The notes beneath the pieces are model-generated. The model made no database searches. It had not been told where the DNA came from and saw nothing but the letters and a program-made list of their open reading frames with translations. From Rhizobium metallidurans (GTDB taxonomy: Bacteria > Pseudomonadota > Alphaproteobacteria > Rhizobiales > Rhizobiaceae), in assembly GCF_014196505.1 (NCBI RefSeq), contig NZ_JACIDW010000007.1, positions 62,001-126,000 of the forward strand: DNA of 64,000 bases. Direction: 5' to 3'. Shown here piece after piece: positions 1 through 10,216 of this stretch (position 1 is its first letter; each line of letters opens with the position of its first letter). The position numbers and the translations under genes are program-made.

Positions 1-1183
1 GAAGGACAGGCTTTACTACGTGGATCGGCTGCGGATCTCCGCCTTCGCGATCCTGATCCTCTACCACTCCTCCGCCGCGTTCTTCCCCGACATGGGCTGG
101 CTGATCCATAGCGCACGCACCAGCCCGACGCTGTCCCTGATCATGGACTTCCCGCGCGCCTGGCGGCTGGCGCTGCTGTTCTTCGTCTCCGGCATGGGCG
201 CCGCCTTCTCGTTCCGCTCGGACCAGAGCGTCGCCTTCCTGTACAAGCGCACCATCCGCCTGCTCGTGCCCCTGCTCTTCGCAATGGCAGTCCTCCTCGT
301 GCCGCAGGTCTGGTACGAACGCATGTACGAGGACGGCTACGATGGTTCGCTGCCGACCTTCTGGGTGACGCGCTATTTCACCGAGGGGCGCTATCCCACC
401 GGCAATTTCACCTGGGCGCACATGTGGTTCGTCGCCTATCTGCTGGTGATGTCGGTGATCTGCTATCCGATCTTTGTCTACCTCAGCCGGCCAAAAAACA
501 GGATCATGGCCTGGTTCGAGCGCGTCGCGAAGACCTGGGCCATCTACCTCTTCGTCCTGCTGCCGCTGGCGCTGAACCTCGCGCTCTCGCCGATCTATCC
601 GAAGGAAACCAATGCGCTCTACAATGACGGCGCCTGGTTCGCGGTCTGGGCGAGCTGGTTCGGCCTGGGCTTCCTCATCGCCCGCAATCACCAAACCCTG
701 ATCGGGCCGATCATCGCGAAGCGCTTTGTCAGCGCCGCGATCGCGCTCGCCACGACGGTGTTTCTCTATGCCTTCGCCTGGCTTGCCCCGGCCGAGCAGG
801 CGATCGGCAGCTACGCCAATGACACCCCGCTCTTCAAGGCCGCGATCTTCCTGCTCGCCTGGTCGATGATCCTGACGCTCGTCGGCTTCGCCGCCCGCCA
901 TTTCAACCAGCCGGATGCGCGGCTGGTGACCCTCAATCGGCTGGTTTTCCCGCTCTACATCATCCACCAGACGGTCGTCGTCGCCGCGCTCTACTATGTG
1001 CTGCCGCTCGGCCTGCCCGCGGTGCCGAGCTTCCTGATCATCGCGGCCGCGACCTTCGTGTTGTCCGGCCTCTTCGCCATCGCCGTGGACTTCATACCCG
1101 GCCGCGCCCGCCTGCTCTTCGGCCTCGATGCCAAGCCGCCGAACGCCGCGGGCGGTCGCAACATCGTCGGCGCGGAGCGATAG
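1..1183 (+). CDS. Acyltransferase 3 family membrane protein, 5' end cut by window
   Basis: The reading frame is open to the left edge: codons upstream of the GTG at 20 read KDRLYY. Acyltransferase-3 proteins usually begin with a motif like RLYYLDWLR, so the true start lies outside the window. A conserved YH follows in LILYHSSAAFF, then about ten hydrophobic segments. This family (OpgC/WecH/OafA-like) moves acyl groups, often succinyl or acetyl, onto sugars or glycans at the inner membrane. The substrate cannot be told from sequence. The gene ends 6 bp before the convergent 2-hydroxyacid dehydrogenase gene. Confidence 0.8.
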   Translation, partial: KDRLYYVDRLRISAFAILILYHSSAAFFPDMGWLIHSARTSPTLSLIMDFPRAWRLALLFFVSGMGAAFSFRSDQSVAFLYKRTIRLLVPLLFAMAVLLVPQVWYERMYEDGYDGSLPTFWVTRYFTEGRYPTGNFTWAHMWFVAYLLVMSVICYPIFVYLSRPKNRIMAWFERVAKTWAIYLFVLLPLALNLALSPIYPKETNALYNDGAWFAVWASWFGLGFLIARNHQTLIGPIIAKRFVSAAIALATTVFLYAFAWLAPAEQAIGSYANDTPLFKAAIFLLAWSMILTLVGFAARHFNQPDARLVTLNRLVFPLYIIHQTVVVAALYYVLPLGLPAVPSFLIIAAATFVLSGLFAIAVDFIPGRARLLFGLDAKPPNAAGGRNIVGAER

Positions 1184-1189
1184 ACCGGA

Positions 1190-2158
1190 TCAGACGACCC
1201 GGTCGGGCGGCTCCCTGCCCTCGAAGAAGGCGGTGAGATTGTCCACCACCTTCATTCCCATCGCATTGCGCGTCTCTTCCGTCGCGCTGCCGAGATGCGG
1301 CAGGAGAACGACATTCTCCATTTTCAATAGCGTCTCCGGCACCTGCGGCTCCGCCTCGTAGACATCGAGCCCGGCGCCACGGATCACGCCATTTTCCAGA
1401 GCCGCGATCAGCGCCGCCTCATCGACGACATCGCCGCGCGCCGTGTTGATCAGATAGGCGCCGGGCTTCATCGCCGCGAAACGGGATGCGTTCATCAGGT
1501 GCCGGTTCTCGGCCCCGCCGGGGCAATGGAGCGACACGAAATCGGCCGCCGCCAAGACATCCTCGACACTCGCGAGCTGCCTTGCCCCATAGCGCGCCGC
1601 TTCATCAGGATCGACCGTCGAGCGATTGTAGAACACCACATCCATGCCGAAACCGAAATGGCAGCGCTGGGCGAAGGCCTTGCCGATGCGCCCGAAACCG
1701 ATGATACCCACCGTCTTTCCGGTCACCTTGGTGCCGATCATATGCGTCGGGCACCAGCCCTTCCATTCGCCGGCGCGCACCTGCCGCTCGCCCTCCCCGC
1801 CACGGCGCGCCACCGCCAGCATCAGAAGCATGGCGATATCGGCGGTGCAATCGGTGAGCACGCCGGGCGTGTTGGTCACCACGACGCCGCTCGCCTTCGC
1901 CGCCGCGACATCGATATGGTTGAAGCCGACCCCGAAATTGCCGAGGATCCTCGCCCGGATCTCGCCTTCGAAAACGGAAGCCGGAAGCTTGTCGGAGACC
2001 GTCGGCAGCACGGCGTCATACATGCGCAACGCCTCTGCGATCGCCTGTGGCGACATTGGCACATCGCCCGCGTTGAACGTGGCGTCGAAACGCTCGGCGA
2101 GTACCGCCTCGACGGCATTGGGCCAGCGGCGCGTCAGCAGAATTTTGGGGCGGGGCAT
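1190..2158 (-). CDS. D-2-hydroxyacid dehydrogenase (glyoxylate/hydroxypyruvate reductase type)
   Basis: A 322-residue protein, the normal length for NAD(P)-dependent D-2-hydroxyacid dehydrogenases, which interconvert 2-oxoacids and D-2-hydroxyacids in the cytoplasm. The Rossmann motif GFGRIG is at residues 154-159. The catalytic triad is visible: Arg241 in NTARGDVVDE, Glu270 in VYEAEP and His288 in LLPHLGSAT. The GNFGVGFNHID segment near residue 73 is typical of the GyaR/GhrB group, so glyoxylate or hydroxypyruvate is the likely substrate. Convergent with the acyltransferase gene; no operon partner is seen. Confidence 0.88.
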   Translation of the reverse strand: MPRPKILLTRRWPNAVEAVLAERFDATFNAGDVPMSPQAIAEALRMYDAVLPTVSDKLPASVFEGEIRARILGNFGVGFNHIDVAAAKASGVVVTNTPGVLTDCTADIAMLLMLAVARRGGEGERQVRAGEWKGWCPTHMIGTKVTGKTVGIIGFGRIGKAFAQRCHFGFGMDVVFYNRSTVDPDEAARYGARQLASVEDVLAAADFVSLHCPGGAENRHLMNASRFAAMKPGAYLINTARGDVVDEAALIAALENGVIRGAGLDVYEAEPQVPETLLKMENVVLLPHLGSATEETRNAMGMKVVDNLTAFFEGREPPDRVV

Positions 2159-2301
2159 GGCCTATCCGTATGTCTGGTTGCACGCAGACGGAAAAGTCCT
2201 TGGCGCCGCAACCTGTTGAATGCGCGGGCGATCCTAACCGGATCATCCGCGATCGCAAGGCCGCGCGGCGGCGGCACGGTTCGGATTGCCGCAAAACGAA
2301 A

Positions 2302-2326
2302 GAAGCCCGGCACGAGACCGGGCTTC
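2302..2326 (-). terminator. Rho-independent terminator downstream of livJ
   Basis: Perfect 9-bp stem (GAAGCCCGG and its complement) with a 7-nt loop. On the minus strand it is followed by a T-rich stretch, about 20 bp after the livJ stop codon. Confidence 0.8.
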
Positions 2327-2346
2327 CAGATTGAGAACGAAAGTTC

Positions 2347-3474
2347 TTACTTTGCAGCAGCCTGCGGGAAGTAGGAGAACTTGCCGTCAGGACCCTTCTT
2401 CCACTCGTACATGACGTAGCCCGGGATCTTCGGATCGCCCTTCTCGTCGAACGAGATGTCGCCGAGAACCGTCTTGAACGGACCCTTGGCCTTCATCGCC
2501 GCGGCAACGGCTTCAGCGTCGACCGAGCCGGCTGCCTTGGCAGCGCCTGCAATAGCCTGCATCGCGGCGTAGGAGTACAGCGTGTAAGCTTCCGGATTGA
2601 AGCCGGCGGCCTTGAACTTCTCGACGAGTGCCTTGTTGTCGGGGTTCAGCGTCGCGTCCGGACCGAACGTGTTCAGCGTGCCTTCGACAGCGTCGCCGGC
2701 GATCGATGCCAGTTCGTTCGAAACGATACCGTCACCCGAAACGAGCTTCGCCTTCAGGCCCTGGTCGGCGGCCTGGCGGATGATCAGACCAGCTTCGGTG
2801 TGGAGACCACCCCAGTAGATAATCGAAACGCCGGCTTCCTTCATCTTGGCGATGAGGGCCGAGAAGTCCTTGTCGCCGACGTTGATGCCTTCGTACATGA
2901 CTTCGGTGAGACCAGCGGCATTCATGGCCTTCTTGGTTTCGTCAGCGAGGCCCTGGCCGTATGGAGTCTTGTCGTGAACGACGGCGACCTTGGCGTCCTT
3001 GAAGTTGTCGGCGAGATACTTGCCGGCGATGCCGCCCTGCTGGTCGTCGCGACCGCAAGTACGGAACGTGTTCCACAGACCACGCTCGGTGAACTGCGGG
3101 TTGGTCGCGGCCGGCGTGATTTCGAGGATGCCGTTTTCGGCGTAGACTTCGGACGCCGGGATCGAAACGCCGGAGTTGAAGTGGCCGATGACGAACTTGA
3201 CGCCGTCAGCCGCGAACTTGTTGGCGACCGAGATGCCCTGCTTCGGGTCGGACTGGTCGTCGCCGAGCACGATCTTGATCTGCTCGCCGTTGATGCCGCC
3301 AGCAGCGTTGATGTCGGCAGCTGCCTGCTCGGCACCCTTCTGGAGCTGTGCGCCGAACGCAGCGTTCGGACCAGTCAGCGGACCGGCAACGGCAACCGTG
3401 ATGTCGGCCCATGCGTTGCCGCTGAAGGCGACCATCGCCGTCAGAGCCACTGCCGACAGAAGAGACTTCTTCAT
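2347..3474 (-). CDS. livJ: Branched-chain amino acid ABC transporter substrate-binding protein
   Basis: A 375-residue periplasmic binding protein. It has a clear Sec signal peptide (MKKSLL, a hydrophobic core, cleavage after AWA at residue 23), then the type I receptor-ligand fold start [17 protein letters not shown], typical of LivJ/LivK/BraC. Further family landmarks are [10 protein letters not shown] and [15 protein letters not shown]. It captures leucine, isoleucine, valine or related amino acids for the permease and ATPase genes at 3972-7873. A gap of 119 bp separates it from the upstream DUF6867 gene, so it may have its own promoter, allowing higher expression than the membrane parts. 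Confidence 0.93.
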   Translation of the reverse strand: MKKSLLSAVALTAMVAFSGNAWADITVAVAGPLTGPNAAFGAQLQKGAEQAAADINAAGGINGEQIKIVLGDDQSDPKQGISVANKFAADGVKFVIGHFNSGVSIPASEVYAENGILEITPAATNPQFTERGLWNTFRTCGRDDQQGGIAGKYLADNFKDAKVAVVHDKTPYGQGLADETKKAMNAAGLTEVMYEGINVGDKDFSALIAKMKEAGVSIIYWGGLHTEAGLIIRQAADQGLKAKLVSGDGIVSNELASIAGDAVEGTLNTFGPDATLNPDNKALVEKFKAAGFNPEAYTLYSYAAMQAIAGAAKAAGSVDAEAVAAAMKAKGPFKTVLGDISFDEKGDPKIPGYVMYEWKKGPDGKFSYFPQAAAK

Positions 3475-3593
3475 TATGTTACTCCCAGTTTTTTAGCGGG
3501 TTCCGTTCCATGACCCAGCGCATCACCCACTTTACTGCGCCGGGAAACCTGTTCCACTCGGAGAGGTAATTTGTCCCTAGATTCAACCGGCTG

Positions 3594-3947
3594 TCAATGT
3601 TTTGCCTTCCAGGAGAAGGCGGAAGTCTTTTCGTAGAGCCAGTAGTAGTTGTTGACCATCTGGTTGGTCCGGCGATAGCGGTAGCCGGCCGTCGAGAAGA
3701 TCAGAAGAAGCACGAAATCGATGGCATAGTAGAACAGGCTGAGCGCCGGCCCATTGAACAGCGCGTGATGCAGGAACTGCATCGCCGCCGCCAGAAGCAC
3801 GGTGTAACCGATGACGATCGGGTATTCGCTCCAGCCGTCGGCCGCCGCCTTGCCGGCACGCCATGCGGTCCAGAAACCGATCAGCACCACGAGCAGGCGG
3901 ATGATGCTGCGAACGACGGTATCGCCTTCAAAGAAAAGTCCCTGCAT
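3594..3947 (-). CDS. DUF6867 family small membrane protein
   Basis: A 117-residue protein with about three hydrophobic segments (approximately residues 13-30, 42-60 and 68-88) and a conserved-looking end rich in aromatic and basic residues (RYRRTNQMVNNYYWLYEK). I recognise it as the DUF6867 type, a small membrane protein of unknown function that recurs beside liv transporter genes in rhizobia. It lies 24 bp downstream of livF on the same strand, so it is probably cotranscribed. An accessory or stabilising role for the transporter is inference only. Confidence 0.75.
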   Translation of the reverse strand: MQGLFFEGDTVVRSIIRLLVVLIGFWTAWRAGKAAADGWSEYPIVIGYTVLLAAAMQFLHHALFNGPALSLFYYAIDFVLLLIFSTAGYRYRRTNQMVNNYYWLYEKTSAFSWKAKH

Positions 3948-3971
3948 ATCAAAGTCTCCCCTTCGTCATGC

Positions 3972-4700
3972 TCAATGCCGTCCGCCTTCGAGATAGGCGG
4001 CGCGAACCTCGGGATTGGCGAGCAGTTCCTGGCCGGAACCCGACATCGTCACCTTGCCGTTGACCATGACATAGGCCCGGTCCGACAGCTTCAGCGCCGC
4101 GAAAGCGTTCTGCTCGACGAGGAACACGGTCAGTCCCTCGTCCTTGTTCAGCTTCTTGATCGCCTCGAAGATGCCCTTGACGATCAGCGGCGCGAGGCCG
4201 AGCGACGGTTCGTCGAGGAGCAGCAGCTTCGGGCGCGCCATCAGCGCGCGGCCGATCGACAGCATCTGCTGCTCGCCGCCCGAAAGCGTGCCGCCGCGCT
4301 GCGTCTGGCGCTCCTTCAGGCGCGGGAACATCGCAAAGATCTTCTCGACGTCTTCCTTGAAGTATTTCAGGTTGTCGAGGCCGGCGCCCATCTGCAGGTT
4401 TTCCATCACGCTCATGCGCGGGAAAATGCGGCGTCCCTCAGGCGACTGCGCGATGCGCAGGCGGGCGATCTCGTGGGTCGGCATCTTGGTGATGTCACGG
4501 CCCTCGAAGATGACCGAGCCGCTGCGGGCCTGCGGGCTGCCGCAGATCGTCATCATCAGCGTCGACTTGCCGGCGCCGTTGGCGCCGATCAGGCTGACGA
4601 TCTCGCCCTTGTTGACCTCGACATCGATCCCGGCAAGCGCCCGGATGTTACCATAGTAGGTTTCGACGCCCTGGACCTTGAGAAGTGGCTGACCGGTCAT
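3972..4700 (-). CDS. livF: Branched-chain amino acid ABC transporter ATPase LivF
   Basis: A 242-residue ATPase of LivF length. The Walker A motif is GANGAGKST (near residue 40), the ABC signature is LSGGEQQ, and Walker B is LLLLDEPSLGLAP. The start VQGVETYYGNIRALAGIDV is characteristic of LivF rather than LivG. Its ATG overlaps the livG stop codon by one base (TGATG), indicating translational coupling. It pairs with LivG to energise the LivH-LivM permease at the cytoplasmic face. Confidence 0.95.
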   Translation of the reverse strand: MTGQPLLKVQGVETYYGNIRALAGIDVEVNKGEIVSLIGANGAGKSTLMMTICGSPQARSGSVIFEGRDITKMPTHEIARLRIAQSPEGRRIFPRMSVMENLQMGAGLDNLKYFKEDVEKIFAMFPRLKERQTQRGGTLSGGEQQMLSIGRALMARPKLLLLDEPSLGLAPLIVKGIFEAIKKLNKDEGLTVFLVEQNAFAALKLSDRAYVMVNGKVTMSGSGQELLANPEVRAAYLEGGRH

Positions 4701-5575
4701 CAGTTCGTACCCCCTTCGAGGCTCTCGACGTCTGCGATCACTTGTTCCACTTCCTCATCCTCGACACCGAGATAGGCCGCGATGACCCTCGGATCGTTCT
4801 TCACATGGTCAGGCGTGCCGTCGGAAATCTTCTGGCCGTATTCGAGCACCACCACATGGTCCGAAATTTCCATGACCACCGACATGTCGTGCTCGATCAG
4901 CAGGATCGACGTGCCGCTGTCGGAGCGAATACCGCGCAGAAGCGTGTTCAGCGCCGCCGATTCACGCGGGTTGAGGCCAGCCGCCGGCTCGTCGAGGCAC
5001 AGAAGTTCCGGCTCCGTGCACATGGCGCGCGCGATTTCCAGACGACGCTGCGCGCCGTAGGGCAGATCGCCGGCCGGATCGTCGGCACGGTCGATGAGAT
5101 CGGCCTTTTCTAGCCAGTGGCGGGCAAGCTCGATCGCGTTCTTTGCTTCCGCGCCGTAGCGGCCGACGCCGAGCAGGCCGAGAATGGTGTAGCCGGACGC
5201 GCGCATCAGCTTGTTGTGCTGCGCGACCAGCAGATTTTCGAGAACGGTCAGGCCCGAGAACAGCCGGATGTTCTGGAAGGTGCGGGCAACCTTGGCTTCG
5301 CGCGTGATGCGGAAATCGGGCAGTCGCTCGAGCAGATACTCCTTGCCGGTCTTCTGCCGTAGCGTGATCATGCCCATGGTCGGCTTGTAGAAACCGGTGA
5401 TGCAGTTGAACACCGTGGTCTTGCCGGCGCCGTTCGGGCCGATCAGCGCGGTGATGTCGCCGCGCTTGGCTTCGAACGAGAAGTCGTTGATCGCCATCAG
5501 GCCGCCGAACTTCATCGACAGGTGCTCGACCTTGAGCAGGGTATCGCTGGTCATGGTTGTTTCCTGAGGGCTCAT
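4700..5575 (-). CDS. livG: Branched-chain amino acid ABC transporter ATPase LivG
   Basis: A 291-residue ATPase with Walker A GPNGAGKTT, the LivG-type degenerate signature PYGAQRRLEIARA and Walker B LLCLDEPAAGLNP. The annotated start overlaps the livM stop (TGATG). An internal ATG eight codons later (MTSDTLLK) is an alternative start that aligns better with most LivG proteins. There is a C-terminal acidic extension after YLGVEDE. It works with LivF. Confidence 0.94.
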   Translation of the reverse strand: MSPQETTMTSDTLLKVEHLSMKFGGLMAINDFSFEAKRGDITALIGPNGAGKTTVFNCITGFYKPTMGMITLRQKTGKEYLLERLPDFRITREAKVARTFQNIRLFSGLTVLENLLVAQHNKLMRASGYTILGLLGVGRYGAEAKNAIELARHWLEKADLIDRADDPAGDLPYGAQRRLEIARAMCTEPELLCLDEPAAGLNPRESAALNTLLRGIRSDSGTSILLIEHDMSVVMEISDHVVVLEYGQKISDGTPDHVKNDPRVIAAYLGVEDEEVEQVIADVESLEGGTN

Positions 5576-6966
5576 CAGCCGTGGCCCTCCTTGGTGAAGC
5601 TGCCGGAAACGGCTTTTCGTTCCTTGAGGAAGGCGGTCGGTTCACGCGAGCCCACGAAGCCGCGCGGCTTGATGAGCATGACGATGACCATCGCTAAGCC
5701 GAAGAGCAGCATGCGGTAGAGTTCCGGCGTGAAATCGGGTCCGAAGATGAGCTTCAGGAACTCCATTTCGCGCAGCGCCTCGGTACCGCCGATCATGACG
5801 ATCGCGGCGATCGCGATGCCGGTCAGCGAGCCCATGCCGCCGAGAACGACGATGGCGAGGATGACGGCCGATTCCAGGAACACGAAGGATTCAGGCGAGA
5901 CGAAACCCTGACGAGCGGCGAAGAAGGAGCCGGCGAAGCCCCCGAACATCGCACCCGTGGCGAAAGCCGTGAGCTTGGTCGTCACCGTGTTGATGCCGAG
6001 CGAACGGCAGGCGATCTCGTCTTCGCGAAGCGCTTCCCACGCACGGCCGATCGGCATGCGGCGCAGGCGGATGGTGACGTAGGCCGTCAGCAGGCAGAGC
6101 GCCAGGATCAGGTAGAAGAGGAAGATCTTGTAATAGGCGGCCGACATCGGAAGACCGAACGTCTTTGCGAAACCGTTCGCGCTGGCATCGAAGGGAATGC
6201 CGAACAGCGTTGCCTTCGGAATGCTCGAGATGCCGAACGTGCCCCTTGTCAGGTCCGTCCAGTTGATCAGCACGAGGCGGATGATTTCACCGAAGGCCAG
6301 CGTCACGATCGCCAGATAGTCGCCGCGCAGACGCAGCACCGGGAAGCCGAGGATGATGCCCCAGAGACCGGCGAGAATGCCCGACAGCGGCAGCAGAACC
6401 CAGAAGGACAGGCCAAAATAGCTGGAGAGCAGCGCGTAGGAATAGGCGCCGACCGCGTAGAAGGCGACGTAACCGAGATCGAGCAGACCGGCGAGACCGA
6501 CGACGATGTTCAGACCCCAGGCCAGCATCACGTAGATCAGGATCTGGATACCGAAGTTGTCGACCCACTTCAGCGAGCCCTGCGCACCGACCAGCGCCAC
6601 GATGACAATGGGATAGAGCAGCAGCGCCAGAAGCGCGATCTTCAGGAAGTGGGCGTGGAAGAAGCCCTTCCCCGCCGAGATATCGAGCTCGCCGCTGCGC
6701 GCCTTGGCGAGCTTGCGGGCATCGAGATGCGGACGCAGGAACACCACGATCGCGAACCGGCCGACGGCCGCGATGGCGACGAAGATCGCCAGCATGCCCC
6801 AGCGCTGCACGACGACGAGTTCGTTGCTGATGTTCTGCTGCGTGCCGAGACCGACATAGAGAACGAACATGCCGAAGGAGATGACGGCGGCGAAAATAGC
6901 TTCTTTAATACCCTTCTGGACAAGTCCGGATGCGGGCTTGCCAGGGGTGTTTTCAACATTTGCCAT
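5575..6966 (-). CDS. livM: Branched-chain amino acid ABC transporter permease LivM
   Basis: A 463-residue inner-membrane permease. The LivM core begins around residue 120 (GWGLNIVVGLAGLLDLGYVAFYAVGA-like segment) and contains the EAA-like loop GRAWEALREDEIACRSLGI. The first 120 residues form an extra N-terminal region with two or three membrane segments, which is common for LivM in rhizobia. It is separated from livH by four bases and overlaps livG by one, so it sits inside the liv operon. It forms the heteromeric channel with LivH. Confidence 0.94.
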   Translation of the reverse strand: MANVENTPGKPASGLVQKGIKEAIFAAVISFGMFVLYVGLGTQQNISNELVVVQRWGMLAIFVAIAAVGRFAIVVFLRPHLDARKLAKARSGELDISAGKGFFHAHFLKIALLALLLYPIVIVALVGAQGSLKWVDNFGIQILIYVMLAWGLNIVVGLAGLLDLGYVAFYAVGAYSYALLSSYFGLSFWVLLPLSGILAGLWGIILGFPVLRLRGDYLAIVTLAFGEIIRLVLINWTDLTRGTFGISSIPKATLFGIPFDASANGFAKTFGLPMSAAYYKIFLFYLILALCLLTAYVTIRLRRMPIGRAWEALREDEIACRSLGINTVTTKLTAFATGAMFGGFAGSFFAARQGFVSPESFVFLESAVILAIVVLGGMGSLTGIAIAAIVMIGGTEALREMEFLKLIFGPDFTPELYRMLLFGLAMVIVMLIKPRGFVGSREPTAFLKERKAVSGSFTKEGHG

Positions 6967-6970
6967 GACG

Positions 6971-7873
<903 letters not shown>

Positions 7874-8214
7874 ATGTCTTTCCCCTGGACACAGAAGCGT
7901 GAAATGCCTGCGTCTCTTGTTATTAGAGCCCTTGCTGGGCCCTTGTTCGAAGATTTCATACTGTTTTCAAGGCAAAAGGGAAGCGTAAAATTGCAATGCT
8001 CCAAAGTTCTTTACCGTTTTGGTGAAAATGACTTTCTGGAGTTCAGAAAGTTGATTTTTTCAACACAATCCAGCCTCCAACGCCACTTTTCACCGCAAAT
8101 TCACTTCTCACATGCATCTTCGTCTTCCGCCTGTCCGGCGACAAACCGCCAAACCACGGTTGCGTCCTTTTGCGACGGTGGCACGGCGGTGCAATCAGGC
8201 GCGAAAGCGACTAT
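7874..8214. other. Intergenic region between livH and the cysQ-type gene
   Basis: A 341-bp divergent spacer, AT-rich at 7950-8070. It must carry promoters for both directions. No coding frame is convincing. The one clear structure is the dyad at 8031-8051, listed separately. Confidence 0.5.
8031..8051. promoter_or_regulatory. Dyad, possible operator upstream of liv operon
   Basis: A perfect 8-bp inverted repeat (ACTTTCTG, 5-nt spacer, CAGAAAGT) centred about 168 bp upstream of the livH start. Its size suits a dimeric regulator site (Lrp-like or other), but no cognate regulator gene is adjacent. Confidence 0.3.
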
Positions 8215-9036
8215 ATGATAGACATGACAGAGAAGCGATCGAACCGGCCCGCGATGCTTGAGACGTTTGAACGCGCCGCGCTGCAGGCCGGCAAGGCGAT
8301 CATGGATGTGTACCGGGCCGGCTGCACCGCCGCCAGCAAGGCCGACAACAGCCCGGTGACGATCGCCGACGAAGAGGCCGAGCGCATCATTCTCGCGCAT
8401 CTCCATCGCGATTTCCCCGATATTCCGGTCATTGCCGAGGAATCGGTCGCCGCCGGCATCGTGCCGGCGGTCGGCTCGTCGTTCTTCCTGGTCGATCCTC
8501 TTGATGGCACGCGCGAATTCGTCGACAAGCGGCCCGAGTTCACCGTCAACATCGCCTTTATCGTCGATGGCCACCCGGCGGCCGGCATCGTCTTCGCGCC
8601 CGCCATGGGCGTGGCCTTTCTCGGCGAGAGCGGCACGGCCGAGAAGCTGCATATCGGCCCGGACTTCCGCGTCGAAAAGCGGCTGCCGATCAATGTTCGC
8701 CTCGCCAGGGCCGAACGCACGGCGCTTGCCAGCCGGTCGCACGACAGCCCGCGGACGGCGCGCTTCCTGGCCGAGCAGGCCATATCCGAGTGTCGGAATA
8801 TCGGCTCGTCGCTGAAATTCTGCCTTCTCGCGGAAGGAGAAGCGGACGTCTATCCGCGCTTCACCCGCACCATGGAGTGGGACACCGCGGCCGGCGACGC
8901 GATTCTGCGGGCCGCCGGTGGCTGCACGGTAACGCTCGACGGCCGGCCCCTCACCTATGGCAAGACAAGGCAGACCCACGACGCCGACTTCGCCAATCCG
9001 GATTTCATTTCCTGGGGCAATCCTCCCCGGCTTTGA
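8215..9036 (+). CDS. cysQ: 3'(2'),5'-bisphosphate nucleotidase CysQ (inositol monophosphatase family)
   Basis: With the ATG at 8215 the protein has 273 residues; ATG 8224 is also possible, and a TTG at 8170 is less likely. The metal-binding motifs of the lithium-sensitive phosphatase superfamily are all present: Glu75 in IAEES, DPLDGT at residues 94-99, and EWDTAAGDA with Asp223. FVDKRPEFTVNIA after DPLDGT is typical of CysQ. It would remove the 3'-phosphate from PAP in sulfate assimilation. Other members of the superfamily act on inositol phosphates, so the substrate is inferred. Confidence 0.85.
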   Translation: MIDMTEKRSNRPAMLETFERAALQAGKAIMDVYRAGCTAASKADNSPVTIADEEAERIILAHLHRDFPDIPVIAEESVAAGIVPAVGSSFFLVDPLDGTREFVDKRPEFTVNIAFIVDGHPAAGIVFAPAMGVAFLGESGTAEKLHIGPDFRVEKRLPINVRLARAERTALASRSHDSPRTARFLAEQAISECRNIGSSLKFCLLAEGEADVYPRFTRTMEWDTAAGDAILRAAGGCTVTLDGRPLTYGKTRQTHDADFANPDFISWGNPPRL

Positions 9037-9161
9037 GCGCGGGGACGTCTTTCGCGATTATCCGTTTGAAATCAGCGGGCGACCACGCGCGCTGTCCCCC
9101 TTTCCCGATACGCTCCTACGATTTGCGACAGTGAAACCGGCCGCAAAACGGGAGCTCGATC

Positions 9162-10211
9162 GTGTCGGACCAGACAAACAACCTCGCCTTGCCCTATATC
9201 CTGCCGTCACAGGCGCAGAAGCATGTGCCGCACAACGAGGCGCTGCGGCGCCTCGACACCGTGGTCCAGCTGGCGATCCTCGGCGAACGCCAGTCACCGC
9301 CCGAAACCGCACCCGGGACACCGGCCGAAGGCGATCGCTACCTCGTCGGCGCCGACCCCCAGGGCGAATGGCTCGGCCGGCAAGGACTGGTCTCCGTCTG
9401 GCAGGACGGCGCCTGGGCTTACCAGTCGCCCAATCCGGGCTGGCGCGCCTTCTTTCTCGACACCCGCCAGCTGCGCGCCTTTGACGGGACGAACTGGAAC
9501 GCTATCTCGCTCGACGCCGACGGCTCGCTGCCGATGATCGGCGTCAACGCGGCGGCGGACGCGGTCAACCGGCTGGCGGTCGCCTCGGAGGCCAGTCTCT
9601 TCAGTCACGAAGGGCAAGGTCATCAACTCAAGATCAACAAGGCCGATTCGTCTCAAACCGGCACGCTTCTCTTTCAAACCGGCTGGTCGGGCCGCGCCGA
9701 GATGGGGCTCGCGGGAAGCGACGCCTTTTCGATCAAGGTCAGCGGCAATGGAGACGACTGGTCGACGGCGCTCATCGTGTCACCCGATGGCCTGGTGCGC
9801 ACGCCGTCCCGGCCGATCGTGCGGGCATCGCCCGCGGCCGGAACCTCCTCTCCGCCATCGGCAGGCCGCACCGGCTTTACGGATATCCACGTCGAGCAGG
9901 GCGGCTTTGAACTGGGGGCCGCCGTTCCCTCCGGCACCGGCGCGCGGCTCATCGTTCCGGCGGACGGCCTTTACCTGCTGTCGCTGTCCTCGAGCACCCT
10001 CACCTCCGCCGGCCACGGCGTGGCGATCGAGGTCAATGGCACGACGGTCGTTGCCAATGCGGGCGGCCCCGCCTCGGCATCACCCGCGCGGCAGACCGCG
10101 ACCACCATCGTCTCGCTGAACCGGGGAGATTGGCTCGCCTTGCTGCACAGCGGCGCGGCGCAATACGAATTCGGAGCCGCGAAGACCGAACTCTGCGCCG
10201 TCATGCTCTGA
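9162..10211 (+). CDS. DUF2793 domain protein (phage tail/GTA-like), orphan
   Basis: A 349-residue protein starting at GTG (9162), preceded by GGGAG. The N-terminal 110 residues match the DUF2793 pattern: LALPYILPSQAQKHVPHNEALRRLD, then a GDRYLVG and WQDGAWAY block. This domain is usually found in tail-associated proteins of rhizobial prophages and gene transfer agents. The C-terminal half (from about residue 215) is rich in Gly, Ala, Ser and Thr and looks like a beta-structured trimer or C1q-like head ending in ELCAVML. No other phage gene is nearby, so this is a stand-alone copy. It converges on the LuxR-family gene, 5 bp apart. Confidence 0.75.
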   Translation: MSDQTNNLALPYILPSQAQKHVPHNEALRRLDTVVQLAILGERQSPPETAPGTPAEGDRYLVGADPQGEWLGRQGLVSVWQDGAWAYQSPNPGWRAFFLDTRQLRAFDGTNWNAISLDADGSLPMIGVNAAADAVNRLAVASEASLFSHEGQGHQLKINKADSSQTGTLLFQTGWSGRAEMGLAGSDAFSIKVSGNGDDWSTALIVSPDGLVRTPSRPIVRASPAAGTSSPPSAGRTGFTDIHVEQGGFELGAAVPSGTGARLIVPADGLYLLSLSSSTLTSAGHGVAIEVNGTTVVANAGGPASASPARQTATTIVSLNRGDWLALLHSGAAQYEFGAAKTELCAVML

Positions 10212-10216
10212 CGACG

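Noticed and set aside
3597..4775. 392-codon plus-strand frame opposite DUF6867 and livF
   Set aside because: Antisense to two well-supported genes; Arg/Asp/His-rich with no family signature.
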